DNA from: Paragordius varius
Lineage: Eukaryota > Nematomorpha
Length of the DNA stretch: 64,000 nucleotides
Reading direction: 5' to 3'
Assembly: GCA_964247055.1 (NCBI GenBank)
Contig: OZ176055.1
Coordinates: 496,001-560,000, forward strand
The position numbers and the translations under genes are program-made. Of this stretch, positions 1 to 11,469 are shown one piece after another. The notes beneath the pieces are model-generated. The model saw only the letters and a list, made by a program, of their open reading frames with translations, made no database searches and was not told the origin of the DNA. Every line of letters begins with the position of its first letter. Positions within the stretch are counted from its first letter, which is position 1.

Positions 1-1191
1 AGTGTTGCCTTAATAGGAATTTAATAAAGTTACCGTTTTCTTGACCAAAGCCACATAATGGTGGCTATTAACTATCTTGCTTATTCCACTTTTATTTTTC
101 AACTTTTTATAAATCTGCTTTAAGTTAAACCTACCATTTATTCCGTTATTTGCAAAACTAGCAACCCTAGTACATCAAAACTGTTTAGAAAAATTTAGCT
201 CATATAAATTCATTGGTTTCAGTATTTACTCTATAAAAATAAAAATACGGTAAATGGTCCCAAGACAGAGCCCCAAACTATGCTAAATACGTCTTCACAT
301 AATCGTTAAAATCATTTTCCAGAAGCGTATAGGTTTATTATAATGAATGTCCAGGTATAGACGCTTAAATTATAATCTGGTTTTTTTTTAAAAAAACTAA
401 CCACTAGATTTACTGTAAAACACAAAAATGATGGATTAGCAAGAAACATGTGTAATTATAAGATATCAATGATTCAATATGCCATTAATATATACACCTA
501 TTATGATGAAGCCGATTCTAATTTAAACCATAACACATTGACAAATTAAGCCATTATTTTTTAGCTAGATTGTTGTTTAATAAGGCCATCAGTGAACATT
601 AATTATAAATCCATTAAACGAATCAAAAACTCATTGGGTGATATCTATCATCATGTTTGGAGTAAAAAAATTTATTAGCTCCGTTTTTTATATACATTCT
701 TTTTAATGCCTGTAATTTTAGTAACTGTTACACGTTTCGACTATGCCACAGTAATTTTCTATAAAGTCCGTCCAGTTAAAAAAACTAAAGGTACCATGAA
801 TTTGATTTAAGTTCTGTCAAAAAATCTCATAACGTTTTAAGGTACACAACCGTTAACTTTTAATAATTTAGTTAGTGGCCATTTTTTATTTTTTTTTAAA
901 TATTTGCTAAAAATATTCACAATTATATTATATCAATTGATTATATGTTTTAAACCTAAGATTATGTTTTTAGCGTCTTGATAAATTGTACTCTCCGATA
1001 AATAATTACATTAGCTCAGATAATTCAAAAATTTATTATAACCCAGACTGCCAAATTTTTATAATCGTAAACAAGCAAATAAGATATAAATTAAGTACAC
1101 GCATTAGATGATTAGATATTTGAGCGTTAAAGCTCACTCTGTAATCGATAAAATTGCTTAGCTGGTAAGGTCAAAAGATTAAAATACCATT

Positions 1192-1199
1192 TATATAAA
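1192..1199 (+). promoter_or_regulatory. possible TATA box of the secreted-peptide gene
   Basis: The octamer TATATAAA lies about 135 bp upstream of the start codon of the small secreted-peptide gene. The distance would imply a long 5' UTR or an untranslated leader exon. In DNA this AT-rich such a match can arise by chance. Confidence 0.25.
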
Positions 1200-1334
1200 C
1201 AACAGCTTTCATAGGCTTTTTTTACCGTTTAATCAATCATTATAATTTAAGCTTGTTGAACTCCAACGTATTCGACAGTTTTTTTCAACTAAATATTTAG
1301 CACTTTTTATTTATCAAAACAAACCATCATAAAT

Positions 1335-2035
1335 ATGAGAAAATTTGGTTTCTTCCTTATATTCCTAAGTTGTTTGGCATTATGCCTTAATGGAGATGCA
1401 GGACCTGATCCAGAAGCCAATGCGGAGGCCCACGCTGAAGCACAACCTGACCCTTCCCCAAGGCCCGAAGCTGGCCCTCAACGTATTTATATAAATTTTA
1501 TGCTTTTTATAAATTTTATGCTTTTTATAAATTTTATCCTTTTTTATAAATTTTTTTATAAAATTTAAAATACCATATTGCCTTAAACATTTAGTAGTCT
1601 AAAACATTTTCTTAAGTTTTTAAAGCTAAACATTGATAGATAAATTTATAACATTTATAATACAAGTAAAATTGAAATTATTTACAGACACAAAGTACAA
1701 ACAAAAGACAAATATTTTTTTTGAAAAGACAATCAATCATCAATTTCAAACCTTAATTTTTCCTTAATCAATCTAATGACATTGTTTAGTACAAAAGTGA
1801 TTATGATGTTACCAATACATTTTAATACATACAATTTCAAAAAAATATAATGCAGTGAAAACTGCATTATATAGGGGCCGTCTCTCAGGCTATATAGCGA
1901 ATATTTTTATATATATGAATAGATTCGTATGAACAGATTGAACCATCCGATTTAAGCCAAGTGTCGTGTTTAGAAAGTTGTACGAGTGAAGATCCCCAAC
2001 GAGATGCCACTTGCAGACAATCCTGTCAAAAATAA
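1335..2035 (+). CDS. secreted four-cysteine peptide precursor with dipeptide-repeat propeptide (2 exons)
   Basis: Exon 1 is 1335-1482 and exon 2 is 1923-2035, joined in phase 1 (GT at 1483, AG at 1921-1922); the precursor is 86 aa. Residues 1-20 are a signal peptide with a Phe/Leu-rich core. From Asp21 onward come 14 unbroken X-Ala/X-Pro dipeptides (DA, GP, DP, EA ... EA, GP), the pattern that dipeptidyl-peptidase IV-type enzymes remove stepwise in melittin, mastoparan and ant-venom precursors. This would free a 38-residue peptide starting at Gln49, with Cys spaced CxxxC, ten residues, CxxxC and ending in Lys, followed by TAA. That spacing resembles helical-hairpin toxins of the kappa-hefutoxin type; the resemblance is to spacing only. 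AATAAA overlaps the stop. The intron carries a decayed MITE half. The secretory and processing reading is strong; toxin, antimicrobial or hormone function is open. Confidence 0.75.
1662..1760. mobile_element. decayed half of a family-1 MITE in the peptide-gene intron
   Basis: The left arm is recognisable (AGTAAAATTGAAATTATTTA, then an ACAAAAGACAAATATTTTTT block). No convincing right arm follows before the second exon. Confidence 0.5.
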
Positions 2036-2202
2036 ATAAATTTAACCAATCACACTTATCATTCTTATCAATCGAAAAATGAATGCTGAAATTCAAATTG
2101 ATTTTTTTAAAAATTTTAATTAAATAAAAAACTTTCTCTTATTTTTTATTTTGTATGGGGCATCCAAAATTATAATAAATAGTCAATTTATATATCAAAC
2201 GC

Positions 2203-2381
2203 AACATTTTTCAAATTCAAACGCATCATTTTTTAACCAAACGCCACATAATCATCCAAAAAAGGATTCAGAAATGTTGCTTTCACTTGAAATGTTGCGA
2301 TTGGTTGGAAATATGTTGCGTTTGGATTAAAAATGCTTAAAAGGTGTTGCTTTTGACTGAAAAATGGTATATAAGATGTTT
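2203..2381. repeat. family-5 hairpin repeat (CAACATTTTT motif)
   Basis: The left side carries AACGCAACATTTTTCAA-like words and the right side their inverse, ending in TTGCTTTTGACTGAAAAATG. Related copies lie near 37.2 kb and 39.7 kb, and the right end is shared with the 37.2-kb copy. Confidence 0.6.
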
Positions 2382-2832
2382 TCAAGAGGAAGAAATAATA
2401 TTTAGGAAGGATTGAATATAATATTTTAATCGGCAGTAATAATGAGACAACTCAGTTTTTTGGAGGTATATCAAACCATTTTGTAATTCAAATTTTTATA
2501 TTGTATAGCTTAAAATTAGCAATCAAACGATATAAAATTTGCTATGATTTAAAATAATTTTTTAGCCATATTCTGTATGAAAAAGCTTAACATCATATGT
2601 AAAAATCTATCTTTGAAAATAAATTTTAAGTTTGTTCGTCGGAAGCTTTTAGAAAATAATGATATTTATTTTCGAAATAGTATTCTCAGGAAATTATAGG
2701 GAATATTCGGAATGCAGGTAAGAACCAAGACCCGCAGTTAATACGAATTCGCTTAATAGTCAATATTTAGAGATCATTTAAAAAACCTTTACGTCTTATG
2801 ATGTAGTATATTTATATATATATAGATATATA

Positions 2833-3745
2833 TTAGCGTAAATCTCGTGCTGCCACGCAGCCCGAGGAAGTCCTTCGGACTTCTGGGGGGGAGGCTATTG
2901 GAAAAACGGGACAATAAAATGATCCACATATGAGGATTATTTCGAAACATTATTTAATAGATATGATTTTATAGGAATTTTAAAACGGAGCATTCACACT
3001 AATATATTGTTTAATTGGGGGAAAAATATATTTAAATAGTTATTTTTGTGGACTTTTTATAAAAATGGCATTTTACGGGGGGAGCGGGTAAAAAGAGGGT
3101 CTAAATCAAAAAAGTGAGTCGACTATGTTCGGCGGGATCAAAAATAATTAAACAAAAATCATATTTGAAATTGAATGGTCCAACACATTCTCCGGAAAAT
3201 TGTCACAACCCGTTTTTCACACGGGGTGGGCCCGAACTGGGGGCCTATTTCAAAAAAAGGGCGAAGCTATTGTCGGGGCATTCATTAATGATTATATTTT
3301 TTCGATATTTGGATTTGATTAGGTTCACCGGTTTTCCGGAAACAGATCACAAAGTTACATGAGGAATCAGTTTTTAGCAGGTAGCTTTTTACCCAGCAGT
3401 CAAAAAATTTTTTTTGTGGACTTTGTTTTTTTTTGAAAAAACGGCATTTTACGGGGGGAGCGGGTAAAAAGAGGGCCTAAATTAAAAAAGCGAGACGACT
3501 ATGTTCAGCGCAATCGAAAATAAGTAAACAAAAATCATATTTGAAATTGAATGGTTCAACACGTTCTCCGGAAAATTGTCACAACCCGTTTTTCACACGG
3601 GGTGGGCCCGAACTGGGGGCCTATTTCGAAAAAAGGGCGAAGCTATTGTCGGAGCATTCATTAATGATTATATTTTTTTGATGTTTGGATTTGATTGGGT
3701 CTACCGGTTTTCCTGTACCAGATCACAAAGTCAGCATTTTCCATT
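2833..3745 (-). mobile_element. candidate non-autonomous Helitron with two tandem internal units
   Basis: Read on the minus strand, the low-coordinate end has a Helitron-like terminus: CTAA followed by T (2833-2836), preceded 12 nt upstream by a perfect GCTGC/GCAGC hairpin (2849-2861). A second 7-bp hairpin, GAAGTCC-TTC-GGACTTC, lies at 2867-2883. Inside are two units of about 355 bp (about 3062-3362 and 3424-3735) with GC-richer words such as GTTTTCCGGAAACAGATCAC. Related units in the opposite orientation occur at 46.8-48.8 kb and 59.0-59.7 kb. The 5' end is not defined. The open frame at 3114-3362 is part of this repeat and is not called a gene. Confidence 0.4.
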
Positions 3746-3769
3746 TTTATAAATATATAGATTTCATAA

Positions 3770-5680
3770 CAGTTGGCTGAGATTTTATTAGTTAACTATA
3801 ATTTACTCTATACATTTGTTTCCAAATTTTGTCGCCAGTGTTACAAAAGTGATAACTTTCTTAAATCACTCAAAAGGCCAAAATAAAAGGACCATGATAA
3901 TCCTGATATATTTTCCAAACAGAAATATATATATATATATATATTTCATCAGAATAGTTTTTGTTTCCCGATTTTCGCAGTTTTTATATGTATCAGATGC
4001 CTAACACAAATTGCTTGGCATTTCCAATAAAATCGTATGGGCGTTAATAAAATAATATATCACAAAGGCAGACTCTAAAAAACCACAAGCCCAACTACTA
4101 ATTATGGACCAACTATTGCTATATCATTTTAAAGCCTTAAAATAAATATCTTTTTTTAAAAAAAGAATAGCTTAAAATCCAGTCATTGGATAAAATTTAG
4201 TATATATATACAGCCTAAAATACTAATTAACCCTTAATCTTACATTGGTCTTATTAATGAGCACAACATAAAAACACAAAAAATAATATTAAGAATAATT
4301 AATTAAAGTATTTAACTTTAACTATGAATTTTTAAACATTTTTTTGAAAGAGAGAGAATTTGAATTCATTTTAAAACGAGACGGCACAAAGCCGTCTCCG
4401 GATTTTTAGTGATATGAATTACAGAGTAGGAAATCTCTTCTATTGGAAGGCACAAACTACCTCCAGAAAGTGACCTTTCTTTGCAATGATTGTCATCTGC
4501 CGATTGGTAACACTTTTTTGCTGATAGCCAACATAAACCAAACTTTAGATTTACTAGAAATTTATCCCCTTAACAAATTGATTTTGTCACCCATATGGGA
4601 AACAGATCTTGCCTGTCGTTAAGGACATTATCTGCTTGATTTATTATGATTTGTTTGGTGACCACCTTTTACTCCGAATCATAGAGAAGGAGGTTAATTT
4701 GAATGGGATATCGTGTTTTGTGGCTTCGAAAACCAAGCAGGCAAGCTCTCTAAGAAGATTGGCTACCTACATGCACAAAGCGGTTTCTTCATGCTATACA
4801 TAATAAATGTCAAACGCAGATCGATTGAAGCGCAAAGATAATATCACTGTGTGCAAAAAAATCTTTGACAAAATAATTTTTTTTTCGTGAGATAGCTTAT
4901 GACGAGAGTATTTATTTACCGTAAAAAATTTTATTTGTTTACGACCTAGTTTTTGATATATTGAGAGAAAATCGACATCGGGCAAAAAGTAAAAATTAAG
5001 TTTAAATAAGGATAATTCAAAATAATAATGATAAAATTTGAGATATTATGGTTTATTATCATTTAGGAAATATTTTCAATAACATGACCTAAAATCATAT
5101 AGTTAGGATTTCCATAAAATCTCTGTCAAAAAATGGTGTTTTTCTTTTAACACACTTAAAAGACAATTTTTTATGAAATTATACTAAAATATTTTTTTTT
5201 AATTATTTACTAACTAAACTCACTATTAATATCTTAAAATTATATTTTATTCAGTAAAACTTAATATCATAATACCAAAAATTATTGTTTTATATTTTTT
5301 TTCCTTTAGTTTATGAGTGTATAATAAATTTATACTGATTTATTTTGGAATCTTACATGAGTTAGAATTTAAAGTACATATTTTATGCAAAATAGGATTT
5401 AAGAGAGGAATAACAACTAACAATTCTTACTAATCCCTGTGATAAGTCTGTTTTACAAATTAATATTATTGTTGGGATTACAAATTGCTGGTTGATATTC
5501 CACTACTTTCTTGCACCGTTCTACGTTGATTTCTTGGGTGAAAGGAAAACATCTCAGGATGGCATTATTGACAAACACCCATCAATAAAAGAAACGTTTT
5601 AGTTAGGTATCGAGTTTTTACAAATAATAATGTGTCTGGACAAAAGCATGGCTGTATCATTTATAATTACTTAGAACTCA
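3770..5680. other. gene-free AT-rich stretch
   Basis: No spliceable coding pattern or RNA gene is seen. There is a short (TA)n run near 3,925-3,945. The 4,440-4,800 part is slightly less AT-rich and has a short open frame (4609-4803) with no recognisable motif; it may be worn repeat sequence upstream of the LINE relic. Confidence 0.5.
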
Positions 5681-5689
5681 TGTTATGGA

Positions 5690-6300
5690 TGCATAGGAAA
5701 ATTTGAAATAAGATCCGACCATCTTTGATGATTACAAAGGGATAGCCCTTGTAAAAACATATAAAATCTTGGCTAATGTTGATCAGACAATGCACCATTT
5801 TAACGATGAACACCATGCAATTCTGTGGTCTCAGCCGTAGATAGGAACAATGAACCTCAACCTCTTTTGTTTTTTGGTTATCGTCGAAAAAAAGGCAGCA
5901 CCACAAACACCTTCTATTGGTATCGTCGACATAACCAAGACTTTCATTAAGCTGGACAAAGACGCAATGCTTTTTTTGGATAAAGTTGATATGATGGAAA
6001 ATGCTAAAAGAAAAAGGCGGAATGGCGGTTGTAGCGGAACACTCGAGAATTTATTCAGAAAGATGTTTATTGCAGGGATGTCTATTGTCACCTAAGATTT
6101 TCATCTTGACGATGGACTTGACAGTTTAAATTACACACAGTCCTCTCCAACGACTTCTTACATGTATTGGCATGCAGATGACCTTTGATTTGTGAAGAAA
6201 ACTTGAGCCAATATCTCCGGCTGGAATGTGAAGGGTAGTCGTCGGTTTAAATTTTGATTTTGACAAATCAAAAATTATGATGATCCAGCTGATACTAGAA
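5690..6300 (+). mobile_element. decayed LINE reverse-transcriptase fragment, R4/Dong-like
   Basis: In shifting plus-strand frames the translation recalls the R4/Dong-type reverse transcriptase: a YKG-x-L...YKIL stretch near 5,735, an IVDITKTFIKLDKD stretch near 5,920-5,960 (cognate of the DYKKAFDSV region), and a YMYWHADDL stretch near 6,160-6,190 corresponding to the catalytic xxDD motif. Stops and frame changes between them show it is long dead. No ends are visible. The family assignment rests on memory of motif order. Confidence 0.45.
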
Positions 6301-6689
6301 AGTTCACAACTACTTGGCCCATCAATTACGCCATAATGAAATGAGCTCTTTTAAGAGCAACTGTTAATTAGATGTTTGTTTGCCCAATCTCTGGAAATTT
6401 AGAAGGATTTCTAGCAGCGTGTTGGCATTGCAGAAACTGATTTTGTTGACCTAGTGATGATAGGTAATTGGTAAGCTCATCGGAAAATAATATGCTGGAT
6501 AAAGATAACGTCTATATTGGGCCATACGTAGCGTCGGCGTGAGCGCCGCGTCAGAAACTACGTGCAAAAAGGGTCGATTCGGTGGGGATAGTTTCTGGTC
6601 GTTAATTAAGAGGCATATTTAATCATCTATTAATTATTTGTAAAAATTATACGTTTCACTGTTATTCGTTAGAAGAACCAAAAAAAGTG

Positions 6690-6800
6690 CCTCTCTGCCC
6701 AGATACGTGTTTGTAAGAAGGCGGACAAGGTCGTAGTGTGTGGAAAGTAAGGAGAGGGATCATGCCTGTCACATTCTTTTCTGGATACCTGAATCTTCGC
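6690..6800. repeat. dispersed repeat shared with 58.9 kb
   Basis: A GC-richer segment containing AAGGCGG...AAGG-TCGT and TGTCACATTCTTTTCTGG matches, in order, a segment at 58,905-58,985 (AAGGCGGTAAGGGTCGTCCT ... TGTCACACCCTTTTCTG). Origin unknown; an old SINE or an element end is possible. Confidence 0.4.
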
Positions 6801-7216
6801 GGACCGCACAAAAGTCACAGAAGGCCGCATACAGTCCATAGTAACATCGCACCGCACGCCTCCCTAGTGCCTATATTCTTTAAGGGCTGAATGGAGTATT
6901 TGACTGACAGATGGGCAAAAATATTTCTACACCCTTAACTTTTATAACTAAGCTTTTTATTACAATCATAGCAGAGTAGCGCTTAAAACGGCGCTGGTGT
7001 GAAAACTAAATACTTAATCATTGCCTATGAGCGAATAATCACCTGCTAAAAAACGCCTTGATCTAAATTTTGCAATAAACAACTAACTAAAATAAATTTT
7101 AAAACTTTTAACTAATCAAATAAAACCATTAACATCTGAATTCAGGTGTGCAAAAAATTATTCTAAAAGCAATTGCATTGGTTATATATGATCACTCTCC
7201 ACAGTCTATCCACCAA

Positions 7217-7289
7217 GCCCCAGTGGCGCAATGGATAGCGCGTCGGACTTCTAATTCGGAGGTTGCGGGTTCGAATCCCGTCTGGGGTG
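7217..7289 (+). tRNA. tRNA-Arg (anticodon TCT)
   Basis: This is a complete cloverleaf without an intron: acceptor stem GCCCCAG/CTGGGGT (first pair G-T), A box TGGCGCAATGG, anticodon loop CTTCTAA with TCT, B box GGTTCGAATCC in the T arm, and discriminator G. A run of seven T (7292-7298) just downstream is the RNA polymerase III terminator. Many animal tRNA-Arg(TCT) genes have an intron after the anticodon; this one does not. Confidence 0.95.
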
Positions 7290-7291
7290 CA

Positions 7292-7298
7292 TTTTTTT
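7292..7298 (+). terminator. Pol III oligo-T terminator of tRNA-Arg
   Basis: Seven T residues begin two bases after the discriminator base of the tRNA. Confidence 0.85.
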
Positions 7299-7403
7299 AT
7301 ATTTTTTTAATATTTATTTAATATAAGCACATGGTATGCACACATAGATATTATATATATTTATAAAAAAATTAAATATTTTGTATAATTTTTTTGATTA
7401 TTA

Positions 7404-9213
7404 TCAACTAGAACCTCGAAGCGCTCCCAAAATGACAGGAAAAATGAGTGCGAAAATGGAATAGCAAGCAACAGTTATGGCTAAAGAGCTCATTTTAAGA
7501 CGCCATTCTAAATCTTGTTCATTCGCTTCAAGCAATGCAAGTAACTCCTTTTTATCAATGAAATTTAATTGCACAATGTCTGTTTTACCACTTAATAAGG
7601 CTTTCTTAATATCTTCCATATCTTTTTCAACAGATTTTGGGGGTTGCTCGACACCCTTCTCGGTGTTTAGTTTAATGTCATTATTTGTTACCATTTCTCC
7701 CTGGTTGTTTGCATTTGAATTAGTATGGATTGCAAATATAGGTGAATGAAGTAGGGTAGTATTTTGAAGAATTTGGTGCCAAATGTTTGGTAAATCGTTC
7801 AAATATTGCTTGTAGGACAATTTTCTTTTTTGATAAAATTGATAAAAGCTATCATAAAATTGGGTCCCAAAGGGCGTTGTTTGCGATTTGGCTGATCTAT
7901 TCCTAATCCTCAAAACATCCAACGATAGTAAGAGTTTCAAATCCGTTACAAAATTTTCAAATGTTTGTCTTTGCCTCTGTAATTCTTCCAAAAGTTGTTT
8001 TTCATTATCCTGAGTCCGGATTGTGGGTATTGTTAAATTATTAATATTGGAGCTAGTTTCAATCGGTATGGGTCCATTTTTATTCTTATCACCATTTTGT
8101 TCAACAATCAACGTTTTTAATTGCTTCATTTTAATACTGTTATTCACGTTGCTACAGATGAAACCCAACAAAATACCCAAAATTGATCCAACCAGCGAAA
8201 TGTATTTCGTTTTTTCATTTTGAATTTTTTCGGTTTCGTGACTTTCACGGAGCGCAGACGATAACATTTGAAATGATAGCCTTTCATGCTCCTCGGCTGC
8301 CTTGAATTCCTTTTCAAGATCCATTTGTCGCTTCAGGATATTGTGTTCTTGAGTCACCAAATCTAAATATCTGAGAAATATATTTTTTTAAAGTTTTACA
8401 ATTCAACAAAGTTGTCATACATGGCAAGAAAACTCTGAAGCCGGAGTCCTGATTTTTACCTACCTACATATTATTTTATGGTTTTTTGGAGTTTCATTTT
8501 TTGATTGATACAAATTAGCTAGCAAATTTTTTATATTGAAAATAAAAGGGTAAAATAGTGTATAAATTAGGAGGTTAAACGTTTAAAAATTAAAGGGATC
8601 ATATTTTTGGTTAACATTTCGACTGTTTTAGTAGGCTTTTTATTAAAACAAATAACTCACCTTATGTTAAATATTAAAAAATTATGGTATATTTTTTAAA
8701 CCAAATGTTCCCTGGGAATATCCATGTATTCGTACATAATTGTCTGGAAGGTGTTACCAAAAAAGTTAACATTTTTTAACTATATAAAATTCAAACTACA
8801 AAAATCAAACATACGATATAGTAAAATATACTTGTCATTTTGTCTCGGGGTTTTATCCAGCTCATTTCGGATACGACTTAATTCAATGTGTAGTGTCTTG
8901 AGAGATTTATCAAAAACTTTTCGAGAATCAGTGGCTCGTAAAAAATTATTTTCAGCATTAATTACGGTTTGCTGAGAATTTTTAACATCAGTTACACCTA
9001 ATAATTTAATATAATATATATGTATATACCAATAACATCCTCATATAACTTAAAAATATTTAGTGGATTTTTGGTGGTGATATTGTGTTCAGCTAATTTA
9101 TCATCGGTAATAGGCAATTGTTTTCTTTCTGTTTCGTTGTATACAATTAATTTTGGGTAAAAGGACGCATTTTTATTGATAAAACGCGACGCTATTTTTC
9201 TCAGATTTATCAT
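7404..9213 (-). CDS. CCDC51: mitochondrial potassium channel subunit MITOK (coiled-coil domain-containing 51 homologue)
   Basis: Three minus-strand exons, 9213-9030, 8997-8832 and 8370-7404, join in frame to 438 aa (human about 411). MITOK is the pore subunit of the mitochondrial ATP-sensitive K+ channel in the inner membrane. Residues 1-22 are basic and serine-rich, as in a mitochondrial presequence. Residues 55-160 are predicted coiled coil. The family hallmark is a segment SALRESHETEKIQNEKTKY just before the first membrane helix (about 173-189, GSILGILLG); a second helix lies near the C terminus (about 412-434). A less conserved charged region separates them. The first intron is only 32 nt (9029-8998), the second 461 nt. 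The gene is divergent from BARD1, with start codons 67 bp apart. Similarity runs the whole length, so the family call is strong; the channel role is taken from the vertebrate protein. Confidence 0.88.
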
Positions 9214-9280
9214 AAAATATCATGTGCGTATCATGTGAGTAAATGCATGAGTAAAAAGCGCAAAATTTAAATTTTTTCAA
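9214..9280. promoter_or_regulatory. shared bidirectional promoter of CCDC51 and BARD1
   Basis: Only 67 bp separate the two divergent start codons. It holds two direct copies of ATCATGTG (9219-9226 and 9230-9237) whose starts are 11 bp apart, about one helical turn, each containing an E-box-like CATGTG. No TATA box is evident. A joint promoter is inferred from spacing alone. Confidence 0.55.
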
Positions 9281-11465
9281 ATGGAATTGCAAGATATTGA
9301 AAAAATCAAATCAATCGTAAGCTGCGATGCTTGGTAGATATATTTATTATAAATTTTAGTCAAATGATTATGAAAGATCCAATGAATTACATAGGATGTG
9401 ACCATAAATTTTGCAGGTTTACCCAACCTCTAACTTTGTAGACGATGTTTGAAATGCGACCACTCTTGTTTGCTATGTAAAACTGAAGAAAGGGCTAAAC
9501 TAGACAACATGTTAAATAATGTCATTAAAATTTGTACTAAACTTTTAAATTTGCCCTCACAAGGTAAACCAATTTACTTTTATATAAAGCCAATGGTATT
9601 GAAACACCACCGCTTGATATTACAATTAAACAGTCGAAAACCAATTTAAAGGGCGAAACACCTCTTCATCAAGCAGCAATCAAGGTTAGTATTTGGGCGA
9701 TTAGTTTTGACAATCATTTTTGCTAAACCATATTATACAGGGTGATTTGAATCGTTGTAAAGAAGTTATCAATACTTTTTCCAAATCAATTACACCTGTA
9801 ACATCAAATAAGAATTGTGCGCTCCGAGACTTTTTGGACACGAAAGATAATGCAGGATGGGCCGCCCTTCATGAGGCCTGTAACCATGGAAACGCTCAAA
9901 TCGTGTCATATCTTGTAAGTCAGGGTGCTTCCGTTGACATCCTAGGACCTGATAATTTAACGCCTTTACACGATGCAATAACAAATGAACACATTGATTG
10001 TGTTCGCATTTTGCTGGAGTCTGGGGCTGATACACATATTAGGTTTGTAAATGAAAGATACTATTGGTTGTAAAAAACGGTTTTTTAAAACCCCCAAAGT
10101 TTTTCCTATAGGTAGCGTAAAAATTGGCTCAGGTTTATATACTACCATCAAAATTAAAAATACAAAGAAATCAAAGTAAAAGTGGTAATATTTTAACAGG
10201 TTAGGTAACACAAGTAAATTTCATAATTCACATTTTCAATCCAATAAATTTTATAGAAAATAATTAAGAATCAAAAATGTATAGTGTCTTATTGTGGCAT
10301 TTTAATATTCCTTTTTAAATTGTGATATAATATTTAATCAAATTGTATATATATATTTTAAAATTAATATTTTAGAACGATCAATGGTGAAAATGCATAC
10401 GATCTCGCTTCACCATACCCAGATATTCGTAAACTTTTGGAATCATATCCCAACGCTGTGTTAAACAAATCACACAACGATAATGTTAAAACTATAAATC
10501 CTGGACCAATTAGCAATACTACCAAGATAGTTTTGTTAACTAGTGGTAAGGATGAATCAAATTTGGTTGGAAATTTTTTAAGCATATTTACTCCGTTAAA
10601 TGTCATCGATATAACACTAATAGACAAATACCATTCCTCAGTCACACATTTAATTTGTTTCAATAATGATCATAATGATAATAATCTTTGTCAAAGAGAA
10701 CCCCAAACAGCTACCGAGAGCCCAAATAAAATAATTTTAGCCAAAAGAACGGTAAAATATTTAATGTGCGCCCTAACCCCTGGCTGTTGGATCCTTAATG
10801 AGGAATGGCTAAAGGAATGTATTTCTAATCGCCATATCGTAAATGAACAAGCCTATCAAATTACAGGGTGTCGCAATAAAACTCGTAATTTTATACCCTT
10901 AAGCTTAAATACTGCATCAAGGCCTTCAGAAAGTGGCATATTTTGCAGTTTTAATTTTTACTTGAAGGGCAGGCACGAAAACCCAAATCGTATAGAATTA
11001 ATAGATTTGATTAAACTAAGTGGGTCGGAGTTAGCATTGAAAGATCCTTCTCGTACATCAACCATAACACTCAAAAACAATAAGCGATCAACGATGGATC
11101 AAAAGAAAAAAGACAACACAGATAATAATATACTCAAAAGAATAAGCATATTTGATTTAGTATCCATGGATAAGGCGAATCAAACTAATATCGATACGTA
11201 TCGTGACATTAAAACTTTCATATTGTGCCCGAATGAAGACGCGTCAGAGATACCAAATAATAGTAAACATCCTCCGAATTTTTTCAATTACCTGATTGGC
11301 TTTTATGGTTTCACAGAGGAAAAGGAAAAAAGAATATCATCATACCATAAATATGATCCAAACTTAAACTATAACAAAAGTGAATACTCAAATTTTTACA
11401 TCGCTTCATGTATTATGAATGTTAATTGGTTTTTGGATAGTATTTCATACGCACAAATTATATGA
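9281..11465 (+). CDS. BARD1: BARD1-type RING-ankyrin-BRCT protein
   Basis: Six exons: 9281-9333, 9360-9416, 9442-9563, 9590-9684, 9741-10042 and 10376-11465, giving 572 aa (human 777). The first three introns are 26, 25 and 26 nt, the fourth 56, the last 333. Joining across the tiny introns rebuilds a C3HC4 RING with Cys15, Cys18, Cys31, His33, Cys36, Cys39, Cys46 and Cys49. A helix with LDNMLNNVIKICTKLLNL follows, as in BARD1 after its RING. Ankyrin repeats occupy about residues 98-215 (GETPLHQAA, GWAALHEACNHGN, NLTPLHDAITNEH). Two C-terminal BRCT repeats occupy about 235-572, with the diagnostic tryptophans (ILNEEWLKECI; NVNWFLDSI). This domain order is specific to BARD1, the partner of BRCA1 in the nuclear ubiquitin ligase for homologous recombination. 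The linker between RING and ankyrins is shorter than in vertebrates. Confidence 0.9.
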
Positions 11466-11469
11466 ACAT

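Noticed and set aside
3114-3362. 82-codon open frame
   Set aside because: It lies within a tandem repeat unit whose second copy and distant relatives do not keep the frame; not a gene.
4609-4803. 64-codon plus-strand frame
   Set aside because: No motif, no splice sites and a repeat-rich surrounding; perhaps worn LINE sequence.
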